Shown here in pieces: positions 32,601 through 43,004 of a stretch of DNA of 64,000 bases. This stretch comes from Populus alba. Its lineage: Eukaryota; Streptophyta; Magnoliopsida; Malpighiales; Salicaceae. Each line of letters begins with the position of its first letter. Positions within the stretch are counted from its first letter, which is position 1. Under the pieces are notes generated by a model. That model made no database searches, was not told the origin of the DNA, and saw only the letters and a list, made by a program, of their open reading frames with translations. A program made the position numbers and the translations under genes. The stretch spans positions 1,488,001-1,552,000 of the forward strand of contig NC_133294.1 in the NCBI RefSeq assembly GCF_005239225.2, given 5' to 3'.

Positions 32601-35600
32601 GGCTGTAATGCTTCCTCCTCCTTCGATTCTCTTCACCTGCAAATCCAAAAAAACACACACAGCAAGGGCAGTCGATTTAAGTTTTTCTTAGTTTTTCAAA
32701 TCTGTTTTTTGTTCTTTCTTTCTCCATCGTCTTCGATCTGCTCCTCTTTCTCTTCTTCTTCGTTGCAGATCAGTCCGTGGGTTTCTTCTTCTTCTTCTCC
32801 TCTGCTTCAGGATGGCAGATCGGGCGGTGCCTGTGGCGGTTACAGCCGATCTATGGACGGCGCTGCTGGGGTTGCTGCTGTGTGGTCTTCACTCCGGTCG
32901 GTGGCAGCGGTGGCTGCTCTGGGTCGCAGCAGAGGGAGAGGCTGTCTTGGGGCTGCTCTGGGTCGATTGCTCTGATCGCTGCTACTAGAGGCTGAACTCG
33001 TCCGGTGTTGGAGGAAGGCGTTGCTGCCTGACCGCCGTGAGTGAGAGAGGGGCTGCTGGTGGTGGAGGCGTCTGTGTTGTCGGCTGAGAAGAGTGAGAGC
33101 AGAGATGGACGCCGCTGCTGCTGCTGCTGCGGCTGGGGGCCGAATGGAGGAGAGCAGATCGACGATTGGCTGGGGAAACCGGAGGAAGAGGGCCGGCCAG
33201 GGGAGAGCGGCTGAAGCTCGAAAAATAAAAATTCGAAGGGGGTTTTGGGGGGCTTTTTGGCCGGGGTAAAAAAACCAAGGGGGGGGACGGTGCTGGACGG
33301 AGAAGAAAATGGGAAACGACGGGGTAAAAATGTAGGATCAGAAATGGTGGGGGGTCCTTGGCTCTCTGGTTCTGGGAGAGGAAAAATCCAAGGACCCTCG
33401 GGGATAAAAATTCAAAACCAGTAAGGGGGGGCGCCGCCGGCTGGTTTTTTGTGAGTTGAGAGAAAGAGTGGGTTTTTAGGGTTTTTGTGTTTTTTCTGAA
33501 TCTCAAAATTGACCCTCCTTCAAATGTGTTGAGAAAACCAGTATTTATAGGCAAAATGTTGCTAGGTTTTTTCAACTTGGTCCCTCAACTTCTTTCTTTT
33601 TGTAAATTTTGATTTTTCTTATTTTTTTGTATTTTTTGAAAACAAGTAATATCAACGTCGACTCACATGCGGAAAATCAATGATTTTAAAAATGACGCGT
33701 GAAACGTCGAACGCGTTTGAAAATCTTTTAACAATTTAAATTCTTTTTTAGACGATGTTGAAAATGCTAAAATGATGAAAATATATTAAAAAAACATATT
33801 TTTGGATTTTCTTTGCTTTTTCTCAATTTTTTGGATTTTTTGAAAATATATCAAAACATGGGTCAAAAATTGGGTAGCAACATTCATGATCCTCCTGTTA
33901 TTCTTCCTTCTAATCTTCAGTTATTAAATGCTCCGTCCAGTTTTTCTACAGGTTCTAATTATCCTCCTGCAGCACCATTTCCACTTAATATGGCACCCCC
34001 ATCACAGTCTTCGCTTGATCATAATGTTACTGCAGCAACTTCTGATCACGGTCTCTTTCCCACTCACACTGCTCCTGACATACCTCAGCCTTCGTTTGAT
34101 GCTAATATTCCTGCAGACACTTCTGCTCAGGGTCCCTCTCAAAATCACACTGATGACATACCCCCTCCCTCATTAAATTTTATTCCTCCATCTCAGCCTC
34201 CCAACACACACCATATGACTACCCGCAGCAAAAATAATATACATAAACCCAAACTACTTTCAGACTCCCATATCCGATACCCTCTCCCAAAAGCTCTTAT
34301 GGCTACTGTCACTACACCTGACCGTGATCCATCCTGTTATTCTGAGGCTGTAAAACATTCCAGCTGGAGAGATGCTATGAACACTGAGTTTGATGCTTTA
34401 TTGCGGAATGGAACTTGGACATTAATTCCTTCTCCCCCTGCTGCCAATATTATTGGCTCCAAATGGGTATTTCGCACTAAAAGAAAAGCTGATGGCAGTA
34501 TAGAACGTTTCAAAGCTCGGCTCGTCGCTAAAGGTTTTCATCAGTAGGAGGGTGTTGATTTTTTGGAAACTTTCAGTCTTGTTGTAAAACCTACAACAGT
34601 CCGAATGGTTTTATCAGTTGCTATATCACGTAAATGGCATCTTCGTCAAATCGATGTCCAAAATGCCTTTTTACATGGCCTTTTGAATGAAGATGTTTAC
34701 ATGGCTCAGCCTCCCGGTTTTCTTCATCCTCAATATCCAGATCATGTCTGTAAACTTCATAAATCGATATATGGTCTTCGTCAGGCACCACGGGCGTGGT
34801 TCTCTCGCTTAACTGACAGGTTGCAGGCCATTGGCTTCAAAGGCAGTCAAGCTGATCACTCACTTTATGTTTATCACCATGGTTCCATTCTTCTTTATTT
34901 TCTCATATATGTCGATGACATTATCTTAGCAGGTGTTGATCTCAATTTTATTAATCATGTGATAAGTTTGTTGCAGTCTGATTTTCCAGTAAAGAATTTG
35001 GGTGATCTCAGCTTCTTCCTTAGTGTTGAGGCTATTCGGAGTGATGAAGGACTATACTTGTCTCAACGCCGCTACATACTTGATCTTCTTCTTCGCAGCA
35101 AGATGGACAAGTCCAAGCCTTCTGTTACACCTATGTCCACATCCCAAGTCTTAAGCAAATCAGATGGTGCTTCCTTTCATGATCCACATTTATATCGCAG
35201 TATTGTGGGAGGCCTTCAATATCTTTCTTTTGCTATTCATAAAGTCAGTAAATATATGCATGATCCGAAAGAACCTCATTGGGTGGTAGTTAAACGAATC
35301 TTGCGATACTTGAAGGAAACTATCTCCTATGCTCTTCTAATTCAACCTGATCAACATCTTCAACTTCAAACCTTCAGTGATGCTGATTGGGCATCAGATC
35401 AGGATGACAGAAGATCAATTGGTGCTTACTGTGTTTATCTTGGTAAAAACTTAATCTCATGGAGTTGTAAACAACAACCAACTGTTGCACGTAGCAGCAC
35501 CGAGGCAGAGTACAAGGCTTTGGCAAATGCTGCTGCAGAAATTCAATGGCTTAAATCTCTTCTTTCAGATCTTCATATCTCAACTGTCCATCCTCCCATT

Positions 35601-35906
35601 CTTTGGTGTGACAACATTGGAGCCACGTATCTCACAAGTAATCCTCTCTTCCATGCACGCACCAAACATATTGAAATAGATTTTCATTATGTCCGTGATC
35701 AGGTTCTCAATGGTAACTTAACAGTTCGGCTCATTTCTACAAAGGACCAATATGTTGATGCTCTTACCAAGCCCTTGCCTTCTCAACGTTTTAAACTTCT
35801 TCGTGACAATCTCAGGGTTCATTCTTTACCCCTTCGATTGCGGGGGCATGTGGAAGAACATGTCAGCATGACCGGTTCAAATGAAGATAAAGATTCAAAA
35901 GTTTAA
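29681..35906 (+). pseudogene. Copia C gag-pol, split by insertion F and one stop
   Basis: The coding parts are 29681-31948 and 33888-35906. They share one frame once F and one TTCAT copy are discounted (1939 bases), leaving a TAG at 34545-34547 as the only stop. There is no ATG at the left end because of the 5' deletion. Domains: gag (KLNHSNYSVWKAQALPYF), zinc knuckle CQVCLKPGHHALKC, protease HPDTGATHHLT, integrase HHCC (WHRRLGHAS..CSHCQMAK) with SDVWGPAP, QTDWGGEY and GAIERRHRQ all keeping the DDE residues, RT FLIYVDDIILAG intact, and RNase H SDADWASDQDDRRS, STEAEYKAL and WCDNIGATYL. In RT/RNase H, QYLSFAIHKVSKYM lacks about 9-10 residues found in relatives (near 35225-35240). Confidence 0.92.
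31949..33882. mobile_element. Insertion F: 1.93-kb LTR-like element (probable solo LTR) inside copia C
   Basis: Begins TGTCGCACCC and ends GGGTAGCAACA (TG..CA with short inverted ends). It has a perfect target duplication TTCAT (31944-31948 and 33883-33887). It lacks recognisable gag or pol and has no internal LTR pair. The interior has a GC-rich, proline/serine-coding-like block (32540-33460) with simple GCTGCTGCT and TCTTCT runs, which look like chance open frames. The best reading is a long solo LTR left by recombination of a large LTR retrotransposon. A non-autonomous element is the alternative. Confidence 0.75.
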
Positions 35907-36088
35907 AACACTGCAACATATATCTTATCTGTAATTCGGTTTCATGAGGATGTACATGGCCCTTTGAATTCAAATCTGAGAATGTATAGGATAAGTTTGT
36001 TATTCTGTAATCTATTTAATCAACTCTGTAATTCACAAACAATACTGAACTAATTACCAAGGCAAACAAAGCTTTTTCTTATTTTACA
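35850..36088 (+). repeat. 3' LTR of element C
   Basis: 239 bases, TGTGGAAGAAC..TTTTACA, followed by ATAAT. Confidence 0.93.
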
Positions 36089-36093
36089 ATAAT

Positions 36094-36119
36094 AGAGTCC
36101 ACACATTGTTGCACCATGC
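36094..36119 (+). pseudogene. Gene 2 exon 4, middle scrap
   Basis: Between copia C and copia D lie 26 bases, AGAGTCCACACATTGTTGCA and then CCATGC, matching gene 1 AACTCATTGTTGCACCATGT (about 12110-12131). The last five bases are the left target copy of element D. Confidence 0.88.
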
Positions 36120-36356
36120 TGTTAAAATAAGTTATATTGATTATGCTTTTGAGTTTATCTGGAATAAGTTATGGAAGACCTATTCTATAGGAAATATATA
36201 TTCTATAAGAGTTCCATCCACGTCTTAGATAGTGGAGATTTTATTGTTATTCTGTTGCTATTTTCTTGCTACTGTACAGCCTATTTAAAGGCTTGCTATT
36301 GATTTATTCAACACACTCAGTGCATTAGTCTTCTATTAATTCTTATTTACATAACA
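36120..36356 (+). repeat. 5' LTR of element D
   Basis: 237 bases with TG..CA ends, followed by the tRNA primer site. Confidence 0.93.
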
Positions 36357-36357
36357 G

Positions 36358-36370
36358 TGGTATCAGAGCC
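36358..36370 (+). other. Primer-binding site of element D
   Basis: TGGTATCAGAGCC, the exact plant initiator-Met-tRNA primer sequence, one base after the LTR. Confidence 0.93.
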
Positions 36371-36484
36371 ACATATAGAAGAGAGTGTGAGAGTCTTAAA
36401 AAAAAAACAATGTCCACAAAATAGTCATCAATAGCAGCAGCTTTCTTTTATTAACTATGTTCTGTTTTGCAGAAATAGAAATAC

Positions 36485-39400
36485 GATGGCAGAGATAAAT
36501 TTTATGCAGGCAGCAATCCCTCGTTTCGATGGTCATTATGATCATTGGAGCATGCTAATGGAGAATTTCTTAGGATCAAAGGAGTACTGGCAGGTGGTCG
36601 ATTCTGGATAGCAGAACCAGAAACTGGGATCATTTTAACAGAAGCTCAATTGACTAAGCTGAGTAGCTTGAAATTAAAAGATTTAAAGGCAAAGAATTAT
36701 TTATTTCAGGCCATTGATCGTTCTATCTTGGAAACAATTCTTAGCAAAGATACTTCCAAGCAAATATGGGATTCTATGAAGAAGAAATATCAAGGCTCTT
36801 CAAGAGTAAAACGTTCACAACTCCAGGCCCTCAGGAGAGATTTTGAGACTTTACAAATGAAGGATGGAGAATCAGTCACTGAATATTGTGCAAAGACCAT
36901 GGGGATATCAAACAAAATGCGGTTTCATGGTGAAAAAATGAATGATACGGTAATTGTTGAAAACATTCTACGTTCCTTATTGTCAAAGTTTGATTATGTT
37001 GCTTGCTCAATCGAAGAATCTAAAGATATAGAAGCTCTTTCTCTTTATGAACTTCAAAGCTCATTATTAGTACATGAGCAGAAGATGAAACGAAGCACAA
37101 TCATAGAGGAGCATGCTTTGAAAGCTTCTACATTTACTGAATCCTCACACATAAGAGGAAGAGGTAGAGGCAGAAGTCGGGGCAGAGGAAATCATGACAA
37201 CAAAGATGGAGGCAGAGGAAGAGGACGTGAACAACCATTTGGCAGAACTAATATGGAGTGCTATAGGTGTCACAGACTTAGTCATTATCAATCTGAATGC
37301 TATACCAGATTGCCTCATAACAAAGAAAAGTGGCAAAAATCAAACTTTGTAGAGAACAAGGAAGAAGAAACTTTGTTGATGGCATTCCATACGAAGAATA
37401 ATATCAGTGAGCCAGATGTTTGGTACTTAGACACCGGCTGCAGTAATCACATGTGTGGTAGTAAGTCTTTCTTCTCTAATCTCAATGAAGAATTTCATAC
37501 TACTGTGAGCTTTGGTGATCATTCTAAAGTTGATGTTATGGGCAAGGGTGATATTCAAATCAGAACAAAGAAAAATACAATTGAGACTATCTCAAATGTT
37601 TTTTATATTCCTGATTTGAAAAGCAATTTGCTTAGCTTGGGACAACTGCAAAAGAAGGGATACGTGACTACAATAAAGAATGGTGTTTGTGAAATTTATG
37701 ATCCTACAAGGGGTCTGGTTGCTCATGCTAAAATGACACCAAACAGATTGTTTGCGCTGTAAATTCAAACCCTTCAGCATTGTCTTGTGGCTAAGGAAGT
37801 TGATTCAACATGGTTGTTGCACTATCACTATGGTCATTTGAATTTCAATGGTTTAAAGACACCATATCAGAAGAACATGGTGATTGGTCTTCCCAATATT
37901 ACTCATTTTAACAAGATGTGTGAAAATTGTGTTGTTGGCAAACAACATCATAAAGAATTTCCACAAAGAAAAACATGGAGAGCAAAGAAAGTCTTGGAGC
38001 TGGTACATTATGATCTGTGTGGACCAATAAATCCATCATCAAATGGAGGTAAACGATACTTCATAACCTTCATCGATGACTGTAGCAGGAAAACATGGGT
38101 TTATTTTTTGCAGGATAAGTCTGAAGCTTTTTCTGCATTTAAAAGCTTCAAGACACATGTTGAGAATCAAGTAGAGAGAACCATTAAAACTCTTCGAACA
38201 GATCAAGGTGGCGAGTTTTGTTCAAAAGAGTTTCAAGTTTTTTGTGATGAACATGGAAATCAAAGACATTTGATTGCAGCATACACACCACAGCAGAATG
38301 GTATATCGGAGAGGAAAAATTGAACCATTCTGAATATGGTGAGATGCTTATTGACACATATGACTGTTCCAAAAGATTTCTGGCCAGAAGCTGTGAAATG
38401 GAGCATTCATGTTTTGAATCGCAGTCCTACATTTACTGTTCAAAACATGACGCCTGAAGAAGCGTGGAGTGGACAAAAGCCATCAGTTGATCATTTCAAA
38501 GTGTTTGGATGCATTGCATATGCACATGTTCCAGATGAGAAGAGAAAGAAGCTAGATGACAACGGTGTAAAATGTATATTCCTTGGAATCAGTTAGCATT
38601 CAAAAGCCTACAATTGCTCAATCCTATTACAAGGAAAATTGTCATTAGCCGAGATGTTGTGTTTATGGAGGATAGCACTTGGAATTGGTCAGAACAAAGT
38701 GCAAACCAGCAACAACTACAATATTATTTGATGAGAATGAGGCAGATGTAAGTGATCAATTAGACCAACAACTGCAACACCAGCAACATCGACAAAGCCT
38801 GCAATCAGATCAGGAATTACCACAACTATGTCTTAATGAAGATCAACCAACTCCAAAGTGTTCACGATCTCAACGAAGCAGAAAAAGGCCAGCTTGGATG
38901 GAAGATTATGAGGTGAGTGGTGTTGTTCAAATTAACCGGTGAACAATCTGATGATTTTTCCCATTATGCATTTTTATCAGATTGTGATCCTATCACATTT
39001 GACGAAGCTGCTAAAGAGTCAAAATGGCAAAAAGCCATAGACGAGGAGATCATGTCAATTGAAAGAAACAATAGCTAGGAACTGACCAAACTTCCTGAAG
39101 GTCAAAAATCCATTGGTGTTAAATGGATTTACAAAACCAAGCTGAAGGAAGATGGCAGAGTAGACAAGTACAAAGCACGACTTGTTGCAAAGGGGTACAA
39201 GCAAGAATTTGGTATTGATTACAAAGAGGTATTTGCACCAGTTGCAAGAATGGACACTATTCGGTTGGTATTATCACTTGCTATTCAGAATTCATGGCTT
39301 ATCTATCTATCAACTTGACGTAAGTCTGCGTTCTTGCATGGAACTTTGGAAGAGGAGGTGTACATTGATCAACCTCCTAGATATGTGAAACAAGGTCATG

Positions 39401-40566
39401 TGGATCAGGTATACAAATTAAAGAAAGCACTATATGGACTGAAACAAGCACCAAGGGCTTGGTACAGCCGTATAAGATGCTTACTTTAAGAAGGAAGTTT
39501 CTTAAATGCCCTTATGAGCACACTTATATGTTAAATCTGGAGTTGATAAGAAGGTGTTAGTTGTGTGCTTATATGTTGATGATCTCATTTATATGGGTAA
39601 TGATATATCCAATGTTTACTGAGTTTAAGAGTTCTATGAATGAAGGAATTTGATATAATGACCGATTTGGGATTGATGCATTATTTTTTTTTGGGCATTG
39701 AAGCAGTGCAATCATCTGATGGTATATTTATCTCACAAAAAAACTATGCTATGGAGACTTTAGACAGGTTCAAAATGATGAATTGTAATTCGGTTTCTAC
39801 CCCAATTGATCTCAACTTGAAGGTCGTCAAAGATGGTGCAGGAGAGAAAGTGAATGCTACTCTTTATAAGCAAATAGTTGAGAGTCTTATGTATTTAACA
39901 TCAACCAGGCCAGATATCATATATGCTGTCAGCTTAATCAGCAGATATATGGAGTGTCCAGCTGAAGCACACCTCTTGGCTGCAAAAAGAATTTTTCGCT
40001 ACTTGAAAGGCACTGCAGACTATGGAATCTTGTATAAAAGGGATAGCAATTCAACCATGATTGGTTTTTTAGATAGTGATTATGCAGGATCTCTTGATGA
40101 TAGAAAGAGTACTTCCGGATTGGTGTTCATGTTAAATTTTGGAGCTGTTTCATGGTCATCGAAAAAACAACAAATAGTAGCTTTATCAACCACTGAAGCT
40201 GAATTTGTTGCTGCAGCATCAACATCAAGTCAAGCAATTTGGTTACGCAGGCTACTTGAATTCTTACACAACAACCAACAACAAGGTCCGACCTTAATCT
40301 ACTATGATAACATGTCCACCATAAAGCTTTCAAAGAATCCAGTACTTCATAGGAGAAGCAAACACATTGATGTCAGGTTTCATTTCTTACGTGATCTATG
40401 TAAAGAAGGTGTTATTGATCTGGTATTTTGCAAGAGTGAAGATCAGATTGCAGATATATTAACTAAGCCTCTTAAGCCTGCAATTTTTGTCAAGCTTCGA
40501 AATCTACTTGGATTGTGCTCTTCAAAAGTTGTCATCAGAGAACGAGTAGCAGCTATTAATTCCTAA
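36485..40566 (+). pseudogene. Copia D gag-pol remnant
   Basis: Gag starts at ATG 36485 (MAEINFMQAAIPRFDGHYDH), shifts frame near 36610 and runs to 37762 with an RGRGRGRSRGRG tail. It then has zinc knuckle CYRCHRLSHYQSEC and protease YLDTGCSNHMCG. Integrase (37787-38323) has HYHYGHLNFNGL..CENCVVGKQHH, RTDQGGEF and GISERKN followed by TGA. A second part (38336-38596) ends in TAG. RT around 39070-39640 has [28 protein letters not shown] and CLYVDDLIYMG, with three or more breaks. RNase H is open at 39640-40566 (LDSDYAGSLDDRKSTSG, STTEAEFVAA, YYDNMSTIKL, EDQIADILTKPL). Confidence 0.9.
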
Positions 40567-40599
40567 ACCAATATCTACAGATATTAGTTTAAGGGAAGG

Positions 40600-40824
40600 T
40601 GTTAAAATAAGTTATATTGATTATGCTTTTGAGTTTATCTGGAATAAGTTATGGAAGATCTATTCTATAGGAAATATCTATTCTATAGGAGTTCCATCCA
40701 CGTCTTAGATAGTGGAGATTTTATTGTTATTCTGTTGTTATTTCCTTGCTACTATACAACCTGCTATTGATTTATTCAATACACTGAGTGCATTAGTCTT
40801 CTATTAATTCTTATTTACGTAACA
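40600..40824 (+). repeat. 3' LTR of element D
   Basis: 225 bases, lacking 12 bases (around TATTTAAAGGCT) that the 5' LTR has. Confidence 0.93.
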
Positions 40825-40829
40825 CATGT

Positions 40830-40907
40830 TGCAGATATGAATAAAAACAGTGGAGTAACCAAGCCTGGCCTGCACTCCAACTTCAGGAGGAGTTGCAATG
40901 GTTTGAG
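40830..40907 (+). pseudogene. Gene 2 exon 4, last part
   Basis: Matches the end of gene 1 exon 4 (AACAGTGGAGTAACCAAGCC, GAGGAGTTGCAATGGTTTGAG) with small indels. The donor /GTGAGCCC is intact. Confidence 0.88.
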
Positions 40908-41197
40908 GTGAGCCCTTTTCATCCCTTTATCTTTACTTGATACAAGTTATAAGAGCACCAATCCTATTAAAACATTTGTTTCAACTAAATTATCCAATCC
41001 AAGACGCGAGTAATTATAAAACTCGAACTTAAACTTAATTAAGACATCAGGCTAAACTAGTTCTCCTAACCAACTACTTAGAGAAAAAAATAAATATTAT
41101 TCACAATTAAAAATTATCTGCGCTCTAGTAATAGCATTTCTGTAGTTCGTAGTTTTATTTAGCAATAACAATCATATTTATCTCCCAATTATTGCAT

Positions 41198-41872
41198 GGA
41201 GTGCAAAAGGTTATTCCTCCTCATTATGTCCCGCTTCTGAACAAAGATGGAATGACTGCAAGAGAGTGCTTCGAAAATTCGCACGAGAAGCAACTGAAAC
41301 AAGCACAAAAATGGATCGAGGAAACATCTCAGTCTCGTTCAACTGTAGCTGCACTTGTTGCTACAGTTGTCTTTGCTGCTGCCTATACAGTGCCCGGAGG
41401 TTCCGATGAAAATGGCAAGCCCAACTTCATCAACTCTCCCTATTTTCTGATTTTCACTGTCTCCGATGTTGTCTCCTTAGCAAGCTCCTTGACTTCGCTT
41501 GTGGTGTTTCTCTCTTTGTTGACCTCTCCATTTGAGCTACAAGAATTCCACATCTCTCTTCCTCGAAAACTTGTTGTTGGCTTCTCCTTCCTCTTCTTTT
41601 CTGTGTTAACGACCATGCTATCCTTTGGGGCAACAATTTTGATACTCATTCATACAGAGAGGAAGTTGACAACATTACTCCTTTCCATTGCTTCATTCCT
41701 TCCTGTCTTAATATTTGGAAAATTACAATTCCGTCTGTACGTCTCCTTTATGGGCTCTACATTCAATATTCTCAAGAAAAACTGGATAGCTCATCCATCG
41801 TTTCTTGGCCCTTGCCTACAATGGACAGAAAAGCGCGGTCCCAAGAAGAAGGAAAAAGCTCGACTTGATTAA
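41198..41872 (+). pseudogene. Gene 2 exon 5 (PGG domain, frame open)
   Basis: An open frame through the whole PGG domain: AQKWIEETSQSRSTVAALVA, AAAYTVPGGSDENGKP, VSDVVSLASSLTSLVVFLSL, LPRKLVVGFSFLFFSVLTTM and a longer lysine-rich tail (KKKEKARLD). The acceptor seen in gene 1 (TTGCAG/CAAGTG) is TTGCATGGAGTG here, so normal splicing into it is lost. It could only be expressed from a new start. Confidence 0.88.
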
Positions 41873-43004
41873 TATTGGAGACTAAAGTGGCACAGAGGTT
41901 TTTCCTTTTTATTGTTGGTTTGCACCTCTACTATTGATCACTATATATTGAGTGTTACAGAATGATGGCCTTAGAAGTCAGTATGTGTTATATATAGTGT
42001 GTAATAGGTTCTGGTATGAAGTTAGGACTAAAATCTTGCTTCAATCGGTTACTTGTAGTAAAATTGGGTGTAAATTTATGGTTATTATTATTAATGGATA
42101 TCTCTCTTCGATTTTCTCAGTCACCTACAAGTTCGTTTTCTCAATCAGCTTGTGGGGGACTATTTATTGTATTCCACGGCACTTCTAGGTATTGCAAGGA
42201 TCTTGATACAAGAGATTTTGATCAATCCGAAATAGATTTATTGTATTTAGATAATATGGGTAGCATAATATATATAGACAAGTTCAAACCTAAAAAGAAG
42301 ATAAATTCACTAAACAACTTATCTGACGAAAATATCTATAACTTTTAATTTAATTATTTAATATGTCTTAAACTTTTTTCGAAGATTCTTTATGCTGTTT
42401 TTATAGTGTTAGCTCGATATATAACCATCAAAGCTCAAATTACCCTCCAAATTAGGCTCAAAGTTGCTCTTTTATTCAATTTTATTATTTTCCTAGTTAA
42501 TTTTGAAAATTTTAGCATGATATCTAGTGTTTATGGTATTTTTTATTTGAATTAGAATTCTGATTGTTTTTTCTTTTAAAAGTCAATTTAAAACCTATTT
42601 AAAAGGTTGTGATATCTATTTTGAAAGCAACCTATTAGAAAAAAAAATTCAATAATATCACTAATTGGTGTGCTGACATATCTTTTGCACCTATATTCTT
42701 TACGTCTCCATAATTGCATGACACATGCCTCAAAGGCTTTCACACAATGCACAACCATGGCTAACTAATGGTTTATCCTCTGTAAAAAGCACTAGATAGA
42801 ATTGATGATCATCGATTCCTCCACTAATAATACATGTTCTTTTCCAAGAAGAAAGTTTAAAGACTAGGTTTATAAATACACTTAGTCCATGATCTAACTT
42901 GGTTTATATTAGATCATGGGCTCAGTGATGCTAGTTATGATAATCGTCTAATATGTAAGAAGTATTTTATCTTAAAGAAATAAACTGAAAGAGAACTTAT
43001 ATAC
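41873..43004. other. Gene 2 3' flank and intergenic DNA
   Basis: 41873-42085 is the gene 2 3' UTR, homologous to that of gene 1. 42100-43000 is AT-rich with no gene motif. A 110-codon open stretch at 42016-42348 matches nothing I know. The last few hundred bases before 43005 may be decayed CACTA sequence. Confidence 0.5.

Larger units (their letters stand above)
29566..36088 (+). mobile_element. Ty1/copia LTR retrotransposon C, in exon 4 of gene 2
   Basis: TG..CA element flanked by perfect target duplication ATAAT (29561-29565 and 36089-36093). The 3' LTR at 35850-36088 is preceded by purine tract GCGGGGGCA. The 5' side keeps only the first 123 bases of the LTR (29566-29688). The rest of the LTR, primer site, leader and gag start are deleted. 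The polyprotein is otherwise nearly open, which makes this the best-preserved pol in the window. It carries nested insertion F. Confidence 0.94.
36120..40824 (+). mobile_element. Ty1/copia LTR retrotransposon D, in exon 4 of gene 2
   Basis: LTRs at 36120-36356 and 40600-40824, both TGTTAAAATAAG..GTAACA or ATAACA. An exact primer site TGGTATCAGAGCC lies at 36358-36370 and a purine tract AAGGGAAGG at 40591-40599. Target copies are CATGC (36115-36119) and CATGT (40825-40829), one change apart; gene 1 has CATGT here. The 3' LTR has a 12-bp deletion relative to the 5' LTR plus scattered substitutions. Confidence 0.94.
22052..41872 (+). pseudogene. Gene 2: ankyrin/PGG paralogue of gene 1, broken by transposons
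   Basis: The exons correspond one to one with gene 1: 22052-22572, 28142-28291 (150 nt, same as gene 1), 28435-28602 (168 nt, same), 29141-29565 plus 36094-36119 plus 40830-40907 (exon 4 in three pieces), and about 41198-41872. Lesions: one extra base in a run of eight A at 22380-22387 with TGA at 22388; TAG at 29494-29496 where gene 1 has CAG (Gln); copia E in intron 1; copia C and copia D in exon 4; and the last acceptor CAG changed to CAT (41195-41197). The last exon is still open for 226 codons and keeps all PGG-domain membrane segments. It cannot make the full protein. Confidence 0.92.

Noticed and set aside
32709..33575. Open frames rich in Ser/Pro/Gly on both strands inside insertion F
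   Set aside because: They arise from GC-rich simple-sequence DNA (GCTGCT, TCTTCT, GGGG runs), overlap on both strands and show no domain.
42016..42348. 110-codon open frame after gene 2
   Set aside because: It starts in the gene 2 3' UTR and matches no known domain; most likely chance.
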